Assembly (NCBI GenBank): GCA_902596745.1
Contig: CACJUZ010000008.1
Location: 1 to 34,448 of the forward strand
DNA: 34,448 nucleotides
DNA from: an uncultured Pelagibacteraceae bacterium
Lineage (GTDB): Bacteria > Pseudomonadota > Alphaproteobacteria > Pelagibacterales > Pelagibacteraceae
Reading direction: 5' to 3'
The translations under genes and the position numbers were made by a program. Below the pieces are notes generated by a model, which had not been told where the DNA came from, ran no database searches, and saw nothing but the letters and a program-made list of their open reading frames with translations. This document shows, one piece after another, positions 8,329 through 15,676 of this stretch; within the stretch, counting starts at the first letter, position 1, and each line of letters opens with the position of its first letter.

Positions 8329-10005
8329 ATGGATATTAGTAAATTAAATAGTTTAGTTGAGCTTTATTTTGAAAAAGCAAAAAATATAGATGAACAAAAA
8401 ACTTTTTTGAAATGGTTAAAACCTGGAAAGCAAACTTATAATTGGAAAAATATTACTGAAAGAATTTATAAACTCTCTTATAAAATTAAGACTATAATCA
8501 ATGAGGGTGACAGATGTTTAATCTTATCGGAGAATAGACCTTATTGGTTAATGGCAGATATTTCAATCATGAATGCTGGAGGAATATCGGTTCCTATTTT
8601 TACAACATATTCAGCAAGCGATTACGAATATATACTAAATGATTGCAAACCTTCGTTAATAATCGTTTCAAATCAAAATCAATTTAATAAAATAAAAAAA
8701 TTCTTAAATAAAGAAGTTAAAAAGATCATCTCTTTTGAGAAAATTGATACGGAAAGTTTAATTATTACAGAAATATTTAAAAAAGAAAATTTCGAGAAAA
8801 TCATAAATAAAAATTTAACAAGAAATAAACCTGCGTGTATAATTTATACTTCTGGGACTTCAGGAAATCCAAAAGGAGTCGTTTTGAGTCATGGAGGTAT
8901 ATTGTCTAATTGTGAAGGTGCTGTAGAATTACTACAACCTTTAATACAAAAACAAAATCCTATATTTTTAACTTGGCTGCCACTATCACATTCTTACGAA
9001 CATACTGTTCAATTTATACAAATTCTTGTTGGCGCTAAAGTTTTTTATGCTGAAAGTCTAGAAAAATTAATTCCTAATATGTCAGTAGCTAAACCAACTA
9101 TCATGACAGCAGTTCCGAGGTTTTATCAAAATATTTTCCAAAAAATAAATATAAATTTTGAAAAACAAAAAGGTTTTAAAAAAAAATTAATTAATAAAAC
9201 TTTAGATCTAGGAAAAAAAATACTTCAAAAAGATAAATTAAGTTTAAGCGAAAAAATAATTAATTTTTTATGTGAACTATTAGTAAGAAAAAAAATTAGA
9301 AATCAATTTGGAGGTAATCTTCAAGCGTTTGTGTCAGGGGGTGGAGCTTTGGACAGAAATATTGGTGAGTTTTTAAACTCTGTAGGCTTGCCAACACTTC
9401 AAGGGTATGGTCTGACTGAGGCATCACCAGTTGTAAGTTGTAATCTTCCAGATCTAGTGAAAGTAGAAACTGTCGGTCCACCATTTAGAAATAATAAAGT
9501 TAAAATTGCTGAAGATGGAGAAATTCTAATTAAGGGTGAAAACGTTATGTTGGAATATTGGAATTTAAAAGAGGAAACAGAAAAAACTATCAAAGATGGA
9601 TGGCTTCATACCGGGGATATAGGTGAATTAGATAGTAATAATTATTTAAAAATAACAGATAGAAAAAAAGATATAATTGTTAATCTTGGTGGAGATAATA
9701 TTTCACCTAGTAAGATAGAGAATATTCTATGTTTGGATGAAAATATTAAACAATCTTTAGTTTATGGAGATAAAAAAAATTATTTAGTTGCACTTATTGT
9801 TAGTGAAAAAGAAATTAAAAAAGAAAAAATTAAACTTATAATTGAAAATATAAATAAAAATTTGACTCAAATAGAAAAAATTAAAAAATTTGTTTTAATT
9901 AACGAAGAATTTACAATTAATAACGGAATGTTAACACCAACTTTAAAGTTAAAAAGAAAAGAAATAATAAAAAATTATAAACAACAATTAGAAAATCTTT
10001 ATTAA
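8329..10005 (+). CDS. long-chain acyl-CoA synthetase (AMP-forming)
   Basis: This 558-residue adenylate-forming enzyme activates fatty acids to acyl-CoA using ATP and CoA. The P-loop motif YTSGTSGNPKG is at about 173-183. The A5-type motif YGLTEASPVVS falls near 363, and WLHTGDIGELD and the hinge ITDRKKDIIVNLGG follow further on. The C-terminal catalytic Lys region is TPTLKLKRK. The short C-terminal domain and LTEASPVVS motif resemble FadD15/FAA-type long-chain synthetases. The ATG is 4 bases past the tRNA-Leu CCA with no Shine-Dalgarno. If the tRNA is cut at its 3' end, the mRNA would be nearly leaderless. The enzyme family is clear; chain-length preference is not. Confidence 0.9.
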   Translation: MDISKLNSLVELYFEKAKNIDEQKTFLKWLKPGKQTYNWKNITERIYKLSYKIKTIINEGDRCLILSENRPYWLMADISIMNAGGISVPIFTTYSASDYEYILNDCKPSLIIVSNQNQFNKIKKFLNKEVKKIISFEKIDTESLIITEIFKKENFEKIINKNLTRNKPACIIYTSGTSGNPKGVVLSHGGILSNCEGAVELLQPLIQKQNPIFLTWLPLSHSYEHTVQFIQILVGAKVFYAESLEKLIPNMSVAKPTIMTAVPRFYQNIFQKININFEKQKGFKKKLINKTLDLGKKILQKDKLSLSEKIINFLCELLVRKKIRNQFGGNLQAFVSGGGALDRNIGEFLNSVGLPTLQGYGLTEASPVVSCNLPDLVKVETVGPPFRNNKVKIAEDGEILIKGENVMLEYWNLKEETEKTIKDGWLHTGDIGELDSNNYLKITDRKKDIIVNLGGDNISPSKIENILCLDENIKQSLVYGDKKNYLVALIVSEKEIKKEKIKLIIENINKNLTQIEKIKKFVLINEEFTINNGMLTPTLKLKRKEIIKNYKQQLENLY

Positions 10006-10135
10006 ATTTAATTTAAAATAAATTAAATAATCTTAAAAAAACATTGATATTACTCAACTTTTTAAAGTATTTAAAATTAAACTATTTTAAACAAAAAAAT
10101 TTAATTTTAATAAAAATTTACACTTTACTTTGTGT

Positions 10136-10202
10136 TTGACATCAAAGAAAAAAAACTTAAAGATTAAATAACAAAACGAATCATAAAGATTTGTTTATAA
10201 AC
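10136..10202 (+). promoter_or_regulatory. candidate promoter/operator of the Lys/Arg micro-gene
   Basis: The 208-base gap after the acyl-CoA synthetase gene contains a perfect -35-like TTGACA at 10136-10141, with only weak -10 matches downstream. It also contains a 10-base perfect palindrome GTTTATAAAC at 10193-10202, whose TATAAA could be a -10. The palindrome ends 11 bases before the ATG. Which element starts transcription cannot be decided by eye. Confidence 0.3.
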
Positions 10203-10213
10203 AGGGAGATAAG

Positions 10214-10279
10214 ATGGCTAAAAGAAGAAAAAAAGCTAAAAAGAAAAAAGCTAAAAGAAGAAAAAGAAGAAGAAGATAG
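10214..10279 (+). CDS. 21-residue Lys/Arg-rich micro-protein
   Basis: The frame encodes 21 residues: 9 Lys, 8 Arg, 3 Ala and the start Met. It is preceded by a good Shine-Dalgarno (GGGAG at 10203-10207, 6 bases before the ATG). It is followed within 26 bases by a 15-bp hairpin terminator. Its own ribosome-binding site, terminator and upstream promoter-like sequence argue for a real gene despite the low complexity. A peptide this basic must bind polyanions such as rRNA, mRNA or DNA; a ribosome-associated or nucleoid-associated role is the natural guess. Known tiny ribosomal proteins such as bTHX have more varied sequences. No function can be assigned from sequence. Confidence 0.6.
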   Translation: MAKRRKKAKKKKAKRRKRRRR

Positions 10280-10304
10280 TACTCTTCTAAATTCTTTGTT
10301 AATT

Positions 10305-10343
10305 AAACGCCCTTTTTAATTTTTTAAAAAGGGCGTTTCTATT
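10305..10343. terminator. strong intrinsic terminator, shared by convergent genes
   Basis: A perfect 15-bp inverted repeat (AAACGCCCTTTTTAA at 10305-10319 with TTAAAAAGGGCGTTT at 10324-10338) closes a TTTT loop. On the plus strand it is followed by a CTATTTTT tract. It would stop transcripts from the micro-gene and, read from the other side, from carD, whose stop codon is only 7 bases away. Confidence 0.85.
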
Positions 10344-10344
10344 T

Positions 10345-11007
10345 TTAATTTTCAAGTAAATTTCTATTTCTTCCAAGGGCTTTATCCATTTTCTTTTGGA
10401 CTTCCTCAGGCGTAGTCTTTAGAACAGCTTCAAATTCAGATTTAAGTCTATCGTAAGCTTTTTCAAATAATTGTCTTTCAGAATACGATTGTTCAGCAAT
10501 AATATCAGTATTTTTGTTTAAATCTTTAACAACCTCAGCTAGTTCATAAATTTTACCTGAATTAATTTTTTGATCATATTCTTGAGCTCTCCTACTCCAC
10601 ATCGTTCTTTTTATTTTTGGCTTAGTTTTTAATATAGATACACATTTGTTAATTTGATTAATAGAGGATATTGGTCTTAAATTTGATTGCTGGTTTATAG
10701 GTACAGTTAGGGTGAGTTTTTCTTTTTCAATAAATATTTTGTAAAATTGAATCTCAATTTGACCAATTTTAGCTTTTTCTATCGCAGTAATTTTTCCAAC
10801 ACCATGTTTCGGATATACTACGAAATCTTTGACACCATATTGTTTTTTTTCTGTAGCTTGTTTTTTAATTTTTTTTATCTCCGGTTTTTCTTCTTGATTT
10901 GGATTGGCTTGTTTTTTAGGTAATTCATCTAATTTAGTTTTTTTAACTAATACTTTTTTATTTTTTTTTATCTTTTTAACCTTTTTTGTTTTTTTCTTTT
11001 TTGGCAT
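10345..11007 (-). CDS. carD: CarD/CdnL-family transcription regulator with lysine-rich N-terminal tail
   Basis: This 220-residue protein has a CarD-type RNA-polymerase-interaction domain starting near residue 57 (DFVVYPKHGVGKI). The helical C-terminal DNA-interacting part follows (TMWSRRAQEYDQKINSG ... SYSERQLFEKAYDRL), including the conserved Trp that inserts at the promoter bubble in CarD proteins. CarD/CdnL binds RNA polymerase beta and stabilises open complexes, especially at rRNA promoters. The first 55 residues contain 24 lysines in KK-x-KK repeats, an addition to the usual length of about 165. It is last in helicase - terB - fdxA - carD, 2 bases after fdxA. Confidence 0.9.
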   Translation of the reverse strand: MPKKKKTKKVKKIKKNKKVLVKKTKLDELPKKQANPNQEEKPEIKKIKKQATEKKQYGVKDFVVYPKHGVGKITAIEKAKIGQIEIQFYKIFIEKEKLTLTVPINQQSNLRPISSINQINKCVSILKTKPKIKRTMWSRRAQEYDQKINSGKIYELAEVVKDLNKNTDIIAEQSYSERQLFEKAYDRLKSEFEAVLKTTPEEVQKKMDKALGRNRNLLEN

Positions 11008-11009
11008 AT

Positions 11010-11348
11010 TTATTTAAATGGTTTTTCTGAAAAATGCTTATCTAGTTTATTTTTCATTTTCTCGTATTTTTTGTGCTCTGGCATAGGATCTTTTTTTTTA
11101 TTAATATTAGGCCATAATGCAGAAAACTTTTTATTTAGCAACAACCATTTATCCTTATTTTCGATGTCGGTTGTATCAGAGACAATGGCTCCTATAGGGC
11201 ATTCAGGCTCACATACTCCACAGTCGATACACTCATCTGGATTTATTGCTAGCATGTTTTCACCTTCATAAAAACAATCTACAGGACAAACTTCTACGCA
11301 GTCTGTCAATTTACATTTAATGCATTCGTCTTTAACAATATAGGTCAT
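11010..11348 (-). CDS. fdxA: 7Fe-8S ferredoxin
   Basis: This 112-residue ferredoxin is of the FdxA/Azotobacter FdI type. Cysteines 9, 17 and 50 would bind a [3Fe-4S] cluster. Cysteines 21, 40, 43 and 46 would bind a [4Fe-4S] cluster. Extra Cys12 and Cys25 also match the family. The C-terminal tail (SALWPNI) is typical. It is a small cytoplasmic electron carrier with unknown partner. The start overlaps the terB-like stop (ATGA), and carD follows after 2 bases. The fdxA-carD pairing is a known alphaproteobacterial arrangement. Confidence 0.95.
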   Translation of the reverse strand: MTYIVKDECIKCKLTDCVEVCPVDCFYEGENMLAINPDECIDCGVCEPECPIGAIVSDTTDIENKDKWLLLNKKFSALWPNINKKKDPMPEHKKYEKMKNKLDKHFSEKPFK

Positions 11349-11737
11349 TTTGATTTTAAAAGTCTCATTTTAATCTCACCACTTTGTTTATCAGAAAAGT
11401 AAATTAGTCCACATATTCTTCTCATCAAATTTGACTCATATAAATCCACAGAATTATCAGATATTAAAATTTTCCATAGTTGTTCAATAATTTCGCTTTT
11501 AATTTTTAAAGAACTATCTTTAATAATTTTTGTGTAATTTAAAAGTTGATTAGAATTTTCCTCCAGTTTTTCTGCCTCTAACATAATATTCGCTTTAGAG
11601 TTTTTATCTTCAAGATTATTTTCTATAAAATTGAAAATAATTTTCTTTTCTTTTTCGGAATAAATTTCATCTATTTTTGCCGCATGTATAAGTAATGCAG
11701 CTATTCCAATAATTTCCTCATTTTTTAATTTAAGCAT
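11345..11737 (-). CDS. TerB-like helical protein
   Basis: This is an all-helical protein of 130 residues. The N-terminal segment ([24 protein letters not shown]) carries the pattern of the TerB/DjlA-N family, in which acidic residues after the first helix and before the second bind metal. [15 protein letters not shown] near residue 95 looks like the matching second half. TerB-domain proteins are linked to tellurite resistance and membrane-associated stress complexes, but most genomic copies have no known role. It lies between the helicase and fdxA, overlapping fdxA by 4 bases and 1 base after the helicase. Confidence 0.75.
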   Translation of the reverse strand: MLKLKNEEIIGIAALLIHAAKIDEIYSEKEKKIIFNFIENNLEDKNSKANIMLEAEKLEENSNQLLNYTKIIKDSSLKIKSEIIEQLWKILISDNSVDLYESNLMRRICGLIYFSDKQSGEIKMRLLKSK

Positions 11738-11738
11738 T

Positions 11739-14204
11739 TTATTTCAAATCTAAAGTTAATAGTTTTTTAAATGGATTTTCATTTTTGTTTACATTAACAA
11801 ATTTATTTTTTCTTTTAATTTCACCTATATAATAATAAGTGTCTTCTTCTTTACCTTTTTTATAATTCATACATAACATAAGGCTATAAAAACTTTCTTT
11901 ATTACATCCAATTAAATTTATCATTTCAGCATTTATTTTAAATCTTTTCTTTTCAGTTTTATTTAAAATTTGAATAAATAATTTTTCAAGTATATCTATA
12001 CGAACATAATGGTTTTTAAACTTTTCAAAACCGCACAGCAGTAAGAAATTTTTATTGAAATTATTACTATTTAGGTAATTGAGTCCCGATCTAGGTATTT
12101 TTTGGTTGTTATCAATATTAAAAAATAATCTCCACAGTGAAATTCGAAGTGACACTGCTTTAGGTTTAAGCATTTTTGGGAGGTAAATGTGGTATCGACC
12201 AATTTTTATTCCTAAATCCCAAATTTTTTTCCTCTCGTCTATTTTTATAGCCTTAACAATTTCACTAACTAATTCTCTTTTAATAACACCGTTATTTTCA
12301 AAGAGTTGAAACATCAATGCTCTAATGTATTTGTTATTCACGTTTTCTTTATTAAGGTTAAGTAAATCGCCTAATACTTCCTTAATATAATTGTCTATCC
12401 AACTTTTCAAAAAGATTTCTAATTTTGATTTGGATATATCATCTAAAGCATCATCAGCTAAAATCTCTATTTCAGGATTGAGGTAATTGTTTCCTTTTTT
12501 AAGTCTTGCTATCTCATTATTTTTCCAAACAATCTTACAGTTTTCATTTAAAAAAATTTCTTTATTTTCTATTATTAAAGAAATTCTTTTTTCAAGTTCT
12601 TCCCCAACACCTTTTCTCGCAGCTTTTTTTATAGATTTAATATCTGTATCTAACGTTTTTGATGTAAGTGCAATAATAAATTTAAGACCTTTTAGTTCAC
12701 CAACAAACTGACCATTAATTAAAATCTTATCTTTATCATCAATTTTTGTATCTAATACTAAATCCTGTTTAAGACTTCTAGATAAAATACTGATTTTTTT
12801 GTCAATAAAACTATTAGTTAATTCTTGGTGTAATTTATCTGAAAGTTTGTCTTCTATCCCTTTTGTCAACTGGACCCAATAATCTGAATTTTCAACCCAA
12901 TTTTTTTTATTTGCAACATATGACCAAGTTCTCACATTTGAAATTCTATTTGAGAGGACATCAATATTTCCATGTTCCTTTTCTAAACCTTTAAGCTGCT
13001 CTTTCATGTAATCATTCGGTATTCTCCTCTTTCTGGTTGAAAGATATTTAAAAACTTTATCAACGATACTTATGTGTTGGCCATAGGCCTTCTTTTCAAA
13101 ATCTGGAATTTGACAACATTCCCAAAGTAGTTCCAAATTTTTATGATATATAATATTGTTGTTTCCTAATTTTAAGAAATGCCTCAAAACACTTTCATCA
13201 AGTGAGTCTTGGGTTCTTAATAAATTTTTATCAGAAGGCCTTTTCTCAAGAGATAAAATTAATTTTTCAGGATTTTTAAAGTTTAATTCAGAGTTTCTCC
13301 AATAAATCATTTTTGTTTCTGGTAAATGGTGTTTTTCAATATTTTCAATTTCATCAGAATTCAATGCCTCGCACTCTCCTGTAGTTCCAAAAAAACCGTC
13401 GTTTTTAAATCTTCCTGCTCTACCTGCAATCTGAGAGATTTCTATTAAGTTTAGTCTTCTAGTTTTTTTTCCATCAAATTTTTTAAGATTTGAAAAATAA
13501 ATTTCATTTATATCCATGTTCAAACCCATACCTATTGCATCTGTTGCTACTAAATAATCAACATCACCGGATTGATATAATTCAACTTGAGAATTTCTTG
13601 TTTTTGGACTTAACGAACCCATAATCACAGCTGCACCACCTTTTTGTCGCCTAATTAATTCAGCAATGGCGTAAACATCTTCTATTGAAAAAGCTATAAT
13701 AGCTGATTTTCTTTCTAGTCTAGAAACTTTTTTAAAACCACCATAAGTTAATTTTGAAAATCTTTCTTTTTTTTCAAATGCAACATCTTTAATTAAATCT
13801 CCAATTATACTTTGCATGACTTGTGAACCTAAGAACATAGTAAGTATTTTTCCTCTAAAGTTTAGCAGTCTATCAGTAAAAATATGTCCACGCTCTCTAT
13901 CGGCACACATTTGAATTTCATCAATTGCAACAAAATCTACCGTTTTATCTTTGGGCATTGATTCTACAGTGCAAATAAAATAATTCGCTGAACTTGGTAT
14001 AATTTTTTCTTCTCCAGTAATTAAAGCTACTTTTTCAAGACCAACTTTTGAAACACATTTGTCGTAAACTTCTCTAGCTAATAGTCTTAATGGAAATCCA
14101 AATATACCGGTGTCAAATTCAAGCATTTTTTCAATAGCCACGAATGTTTTTCCAGTATTAGTAGGACCCAAAAGAGCTATAACTTGATTAGAAGAGTTTT
14201 CCAT
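11739..14204 (-). CDS. Suv3-like superfamily 2 RNA helicase
   Basis: This 821-residue helicase resembles the mitochondrial degradosome helicase SUV3 and its alphaproteobacterial homologues. Walker A is GPTNTGKT (13-20), the DExH-type motif is DEIQ (95-98), and motif III is FLGSQ (near 125). In the second RecA domain, motif V is ATDAIGMGLN (220-229) and motif VI is QIAGRAGR (258-265). The long C-terminal half is not recognisable beyond the Suv3-type helical region and is lysine-rich. It probably unwinds structured RNA during decay, although the partner nuclease is not in the window. It is first of the helicase-terB-fdxA-carD operon. The start is 171 bases from the divergent aminotransferase gene. 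Confidence 0.88.
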   Translation of the reverse strand: MENSSNQVIALLGPTNTGKTFVAIEKMLEFDTGIFGFPLRLLAREVYDKCVSKVGLEKVALITGEEKIIPSSANYFICTVESMPKDKTVDFVAIDEIQMCADRERGHIFTDRLLNFRGKILTMFLGSQVMQSIIGDLIKDVAFEKKERFSKLTYGGFKKVSRLERKSAIIAFSIEDVYAIAELIRRQKGGAAVIMGSLSPKTRNSQVELYQSGDVDYLVATDAIGMGLNMDINEIYFSNLKKFDGKKTRRLNLIEISQIAGRAGRFKNDGFFGTTGECEALNSDEIENIEKHHLPETKMIYWRNSELNFKNPEKLILSLEKRPSDKNLLRTQDSLDESVLRHFLKLGNNNIIYHKNLELLWECCQIPDFEKKAYGQHISIVDKVFKYLSTRKRRIPNDYMKEQLKGLEKEHGNIDVLSNRISNVRTWSYVANKKNWVENSDYWVQLTKGIEDKLSDKLHQELTNSFIDKKISILSRSLKQDLVLDTKIDDKDKILINGQFVGELKGLKFIIALTSKTLDTDIKSIKKAARKGVGEELEKRISLIIENKEIFLNENCKIVWKNNEIARLKKGNNYLNPEIEILADDALDDISKSKLEIFLKSWIDNYIKEVLGDLLNLNKENVNNKYIRALMFQLFENNGVIKRELVSEIVKAIKIDERKKIWDLGIKIGRYHIYLPKMLKPKAVSLRISLWRLFFNIDNNQKIPRSGLNYLNSNNFNKNFLLLCGFEKFKNHYVRIDILEKLFIQILNKTEKKRFKINAEMINLIGCNKESFYSLMLCMNYKKGKEEDTYYYIGEIKRKNKFVNVNKNENPFKKLLTLDLK

Positions 14205-14271
14205 AATTGTGTCTGAATAAATTTTTAATACTATATATAGGTCGTCCTTGAGAACAAAATAAGATTAAAAC

Positions 14272-14307
14272 ATGACCGAATCAATTTGTCAAATGTTCTT
14301 CTTTTAA
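14272..14307 (+). CDS. possible 11-codon leader peptide
   Basis: A short frame MTESICQMFFF ends in three consecutive Phe codons (TTC TTC TTT) just before TAA, 69 bases upstream of the aminotransferase ATG. Runs of one amino acid before a stop are the hallmark of attenuation leader peptides. It has no convincing Shine-Dalgarno, and Phe runs arise easily in T-rich DNA, so this is only a candidate. Confidence 0.15.
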   Translation: MTESICQMFFF

Positions 14308-14324
14308 AGTTTTAATTGACTTGA

Positions 14325-14372
14325 ATCATAGAGTCCCCGTAAGGTGATTACTAGCTTTTTTTTAAAAAGGCT
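14325..14372 (+). promoter_or_regulatory. candidate structured 5' leader with Shine-Dalgarno-sequestering hairpin
   Basis: Upstream of the aminotransferase, AATCA and TGATT (14345-14349) can pair around a CC-GTAA-GG mini-hairpin with a GNRA-type loop. Immediately after, 14353-14359 (AGCTTTT) pairs with 14366-14372 (AAAGGCT, one G-U), burying the AAGG Shine-Dalgarno 5 bases before the ATG. This arrangement suits translational control. It does not clearly match a riboswitch class I know. Confidence 0.35.
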
Positions 14373-14375
14373 TAT

Positions 14376-15611
14376 ATGACAAACTATACTAAGAAAAGTA
14401 TTTTAAAACTTAAACCATCTTCAACTTTAGTAATAAACGAAAAGTCTAAAGAACTAATAGCACAAGGAAAAAAAGTTTATAGCTTTGGTTTCGGCCAATC
14501 TCCTTTTCCAGTTCCAGAAAGTATAGTATCTGAATTAAAAGAAAATGCTCATAGAAAAGAGTATTTACCAATTCAAGGCTTAGTAAAATTAAGAGAGTCA
14601 ATTTCTAAGCACTTAGAAAAAAAAACTGGAAATATATATCCAGCAGAAAATATTCTAATAACTCCAGGTTCAAAAGAAGCAATGCTTTTAATGCACGTAG
14701 CCTTTAATGGTGAAATTATTCTTTCTGCACCTAGTTGGGTTTCATATGAACCACAAGCTATTATTGGTAGAAATAAAGTTCATTGGATAGAAACTACAAG
14801 AGAAAATAATTGGTTTCCAACTGCAACACAACTTGAAAAGAAAATTAAGTCAATTAACAAAAAAAATTTAATATTTATTTTGAATTCCCCAAATAATCCT
14901 TCTGGAACAACTTGCAATAATTTAATGGAATTAGCGGCCGTAGCAAAAAAACATAAGCTTTTAATTTTGTCTGATGAAATTTACACTGATCTGACATTTT
15001 GTAATAAATATGAATCAATTTCTAAATTTTATCCCGAAGGTACATTTATAAGTGGCGGATTAAGTAAATGGTGCGGCGCAGGAGGGTGGAGAGTAGGATT
15101 TTTTGCTGTACCAAAGAAACTGTCAAATTTTTTAGAAACTATTGTAACATTAGCCAGCGAGTCATACTCAACTGTAAATACTCCAGCTCAATATGCGGCC
15201 GTTCAAGCATACGAAGGAGATTTTACAGAATATAAAAGAAAAACATTAAATATTTTAAAATCAGTGGGTAATTATGTTTATAACAATCTTAAATCTAATA
15301 AAGTTTTAATAAATCAGCCTCAAGGTGCTTTTTATTTGATGCCTGAGTTCTTAAATAAAAAATTTAAGAACTCAACTCATTTATGTAAAACAGTGCTAGA
15401 GGAAACCGGCGTAGCTATGCTTCCAGCTTCAGATTTTGGTTTTAATCCAAAAAGATTGCTTACCAGGTTGTGCTATATTGATTTTGACGGAGATCAATTT
15501 TTAAAAGCCGATATTAATGGTAAACTTTTAAGTGATAAAATAATCGAAAAGTATGCACCAAATGTAGTCGAGGGTGTACAAAAATTATCAAATTGGGCTA
15601 AAAATTTATAA
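14376..15611 (+). CDS. class I/II PLP aminotransferase (aspartate-aminotransferase-like)
   Basis: This 411-residue fold-type I aminotransferase belongs to the AspC/AAT Igamma-like group. The cofactor motifs are NSPNNPSGTT (170-179), SDEIYTD (199-205) and the Schiff-base Lys231 in SGGLSKW. The substrate-carboxylate Arg is probably in the C-terminal RLCYIDFDG. It transfers an amino group between an amino acid and a 2-oxoacid; the specific substrate cannot be read from sequence. It is followed after 65 bases by a TAXI-TRAP transporter, so the two may handle the same amino or oxo acid. The 5' leader holds a Shine-Dalgarno-masking hairpin. Confidence 0.87.
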   Translation: MTNYTKKSILKLKPSSTLVINEKSKELIAQGKKVYSFGFGQSPFPVPESIVSELKENAHRKEYLPIQGLVKLRESISKHLEKKTGNIYPAENILITPGSKEAMLLMHVAFNGEIILSAPSWVSYEPQAIIGRNKVHWIETTRENNWFPTATQLEKKIKSINKKNLIFILNSPNNPSGTTCNNLMELAAVAKKHKLLILSDEIYTDLTFCNKYESISKFYPEGTFISGGLSKWCGAGGWRVGFFAVPKKLSNFLETIVTLASESYSTVNTPAQYAAVQAYEGDFTEYKRKTLNILKSVGNYVYNNLKSNKVLINQPQGAFYLMPEFLNKKFKNSTHLCKTVLEETGVAMLPASDFGFNPKRLLTRLCYIDFDGDQFLKADINGKLLSDKIIEKYAPNVVEGVQKLSNWAKNL

Positions 15612-15620
15612 AGATTCTCT

Positions 15621-15650
15621 TTGACCTCAACCTTTATCCATAGTTAAATT
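15621..15650 (+). promoter_or_regulatory. candidate promoter of the TAXI binding-protein gene
   Basis: TTGACC (15621-15626) is followed after 17-18 bases by TTAAAT/TAAATT (15644-15650), a fair sigma70-type pair. It lies in the short gap between the aminotransferase and the binding-protein gene. A GGGGG ribosome-binding site precedes the next ATG. This would let the binding protein be expressed on its own. Confidence 0.4.
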
Positions 15651-15676
15651 ATAACTAATAACAAACGGGGGTACAT

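Noticed and set aside
10006-10213. Additional gene in the 208-base gap before the micro-gene
   Set aside because: Both strands are broken by frequent stops and no RNA-like stem was found. Only promoter-like elements and the GTTTATAAAC palindrome stand out.
11345-11737. TerB-like gene as a tellurite-resistance system
   Set aside because: No terA/C/D/E/Z genes are nearby. It sits in a housekeeping operon, so a resistance function is unsupported.
14325-14372. SAM-II/SAM-V-type riboswitch upstream of the aminotransferase
   Set aside because: Only a loose similarity around GTGATTACTAGC is present, and I could not lay out the full pseudoknot or conserved loop bases. Kept only as an unclassified structured leader.
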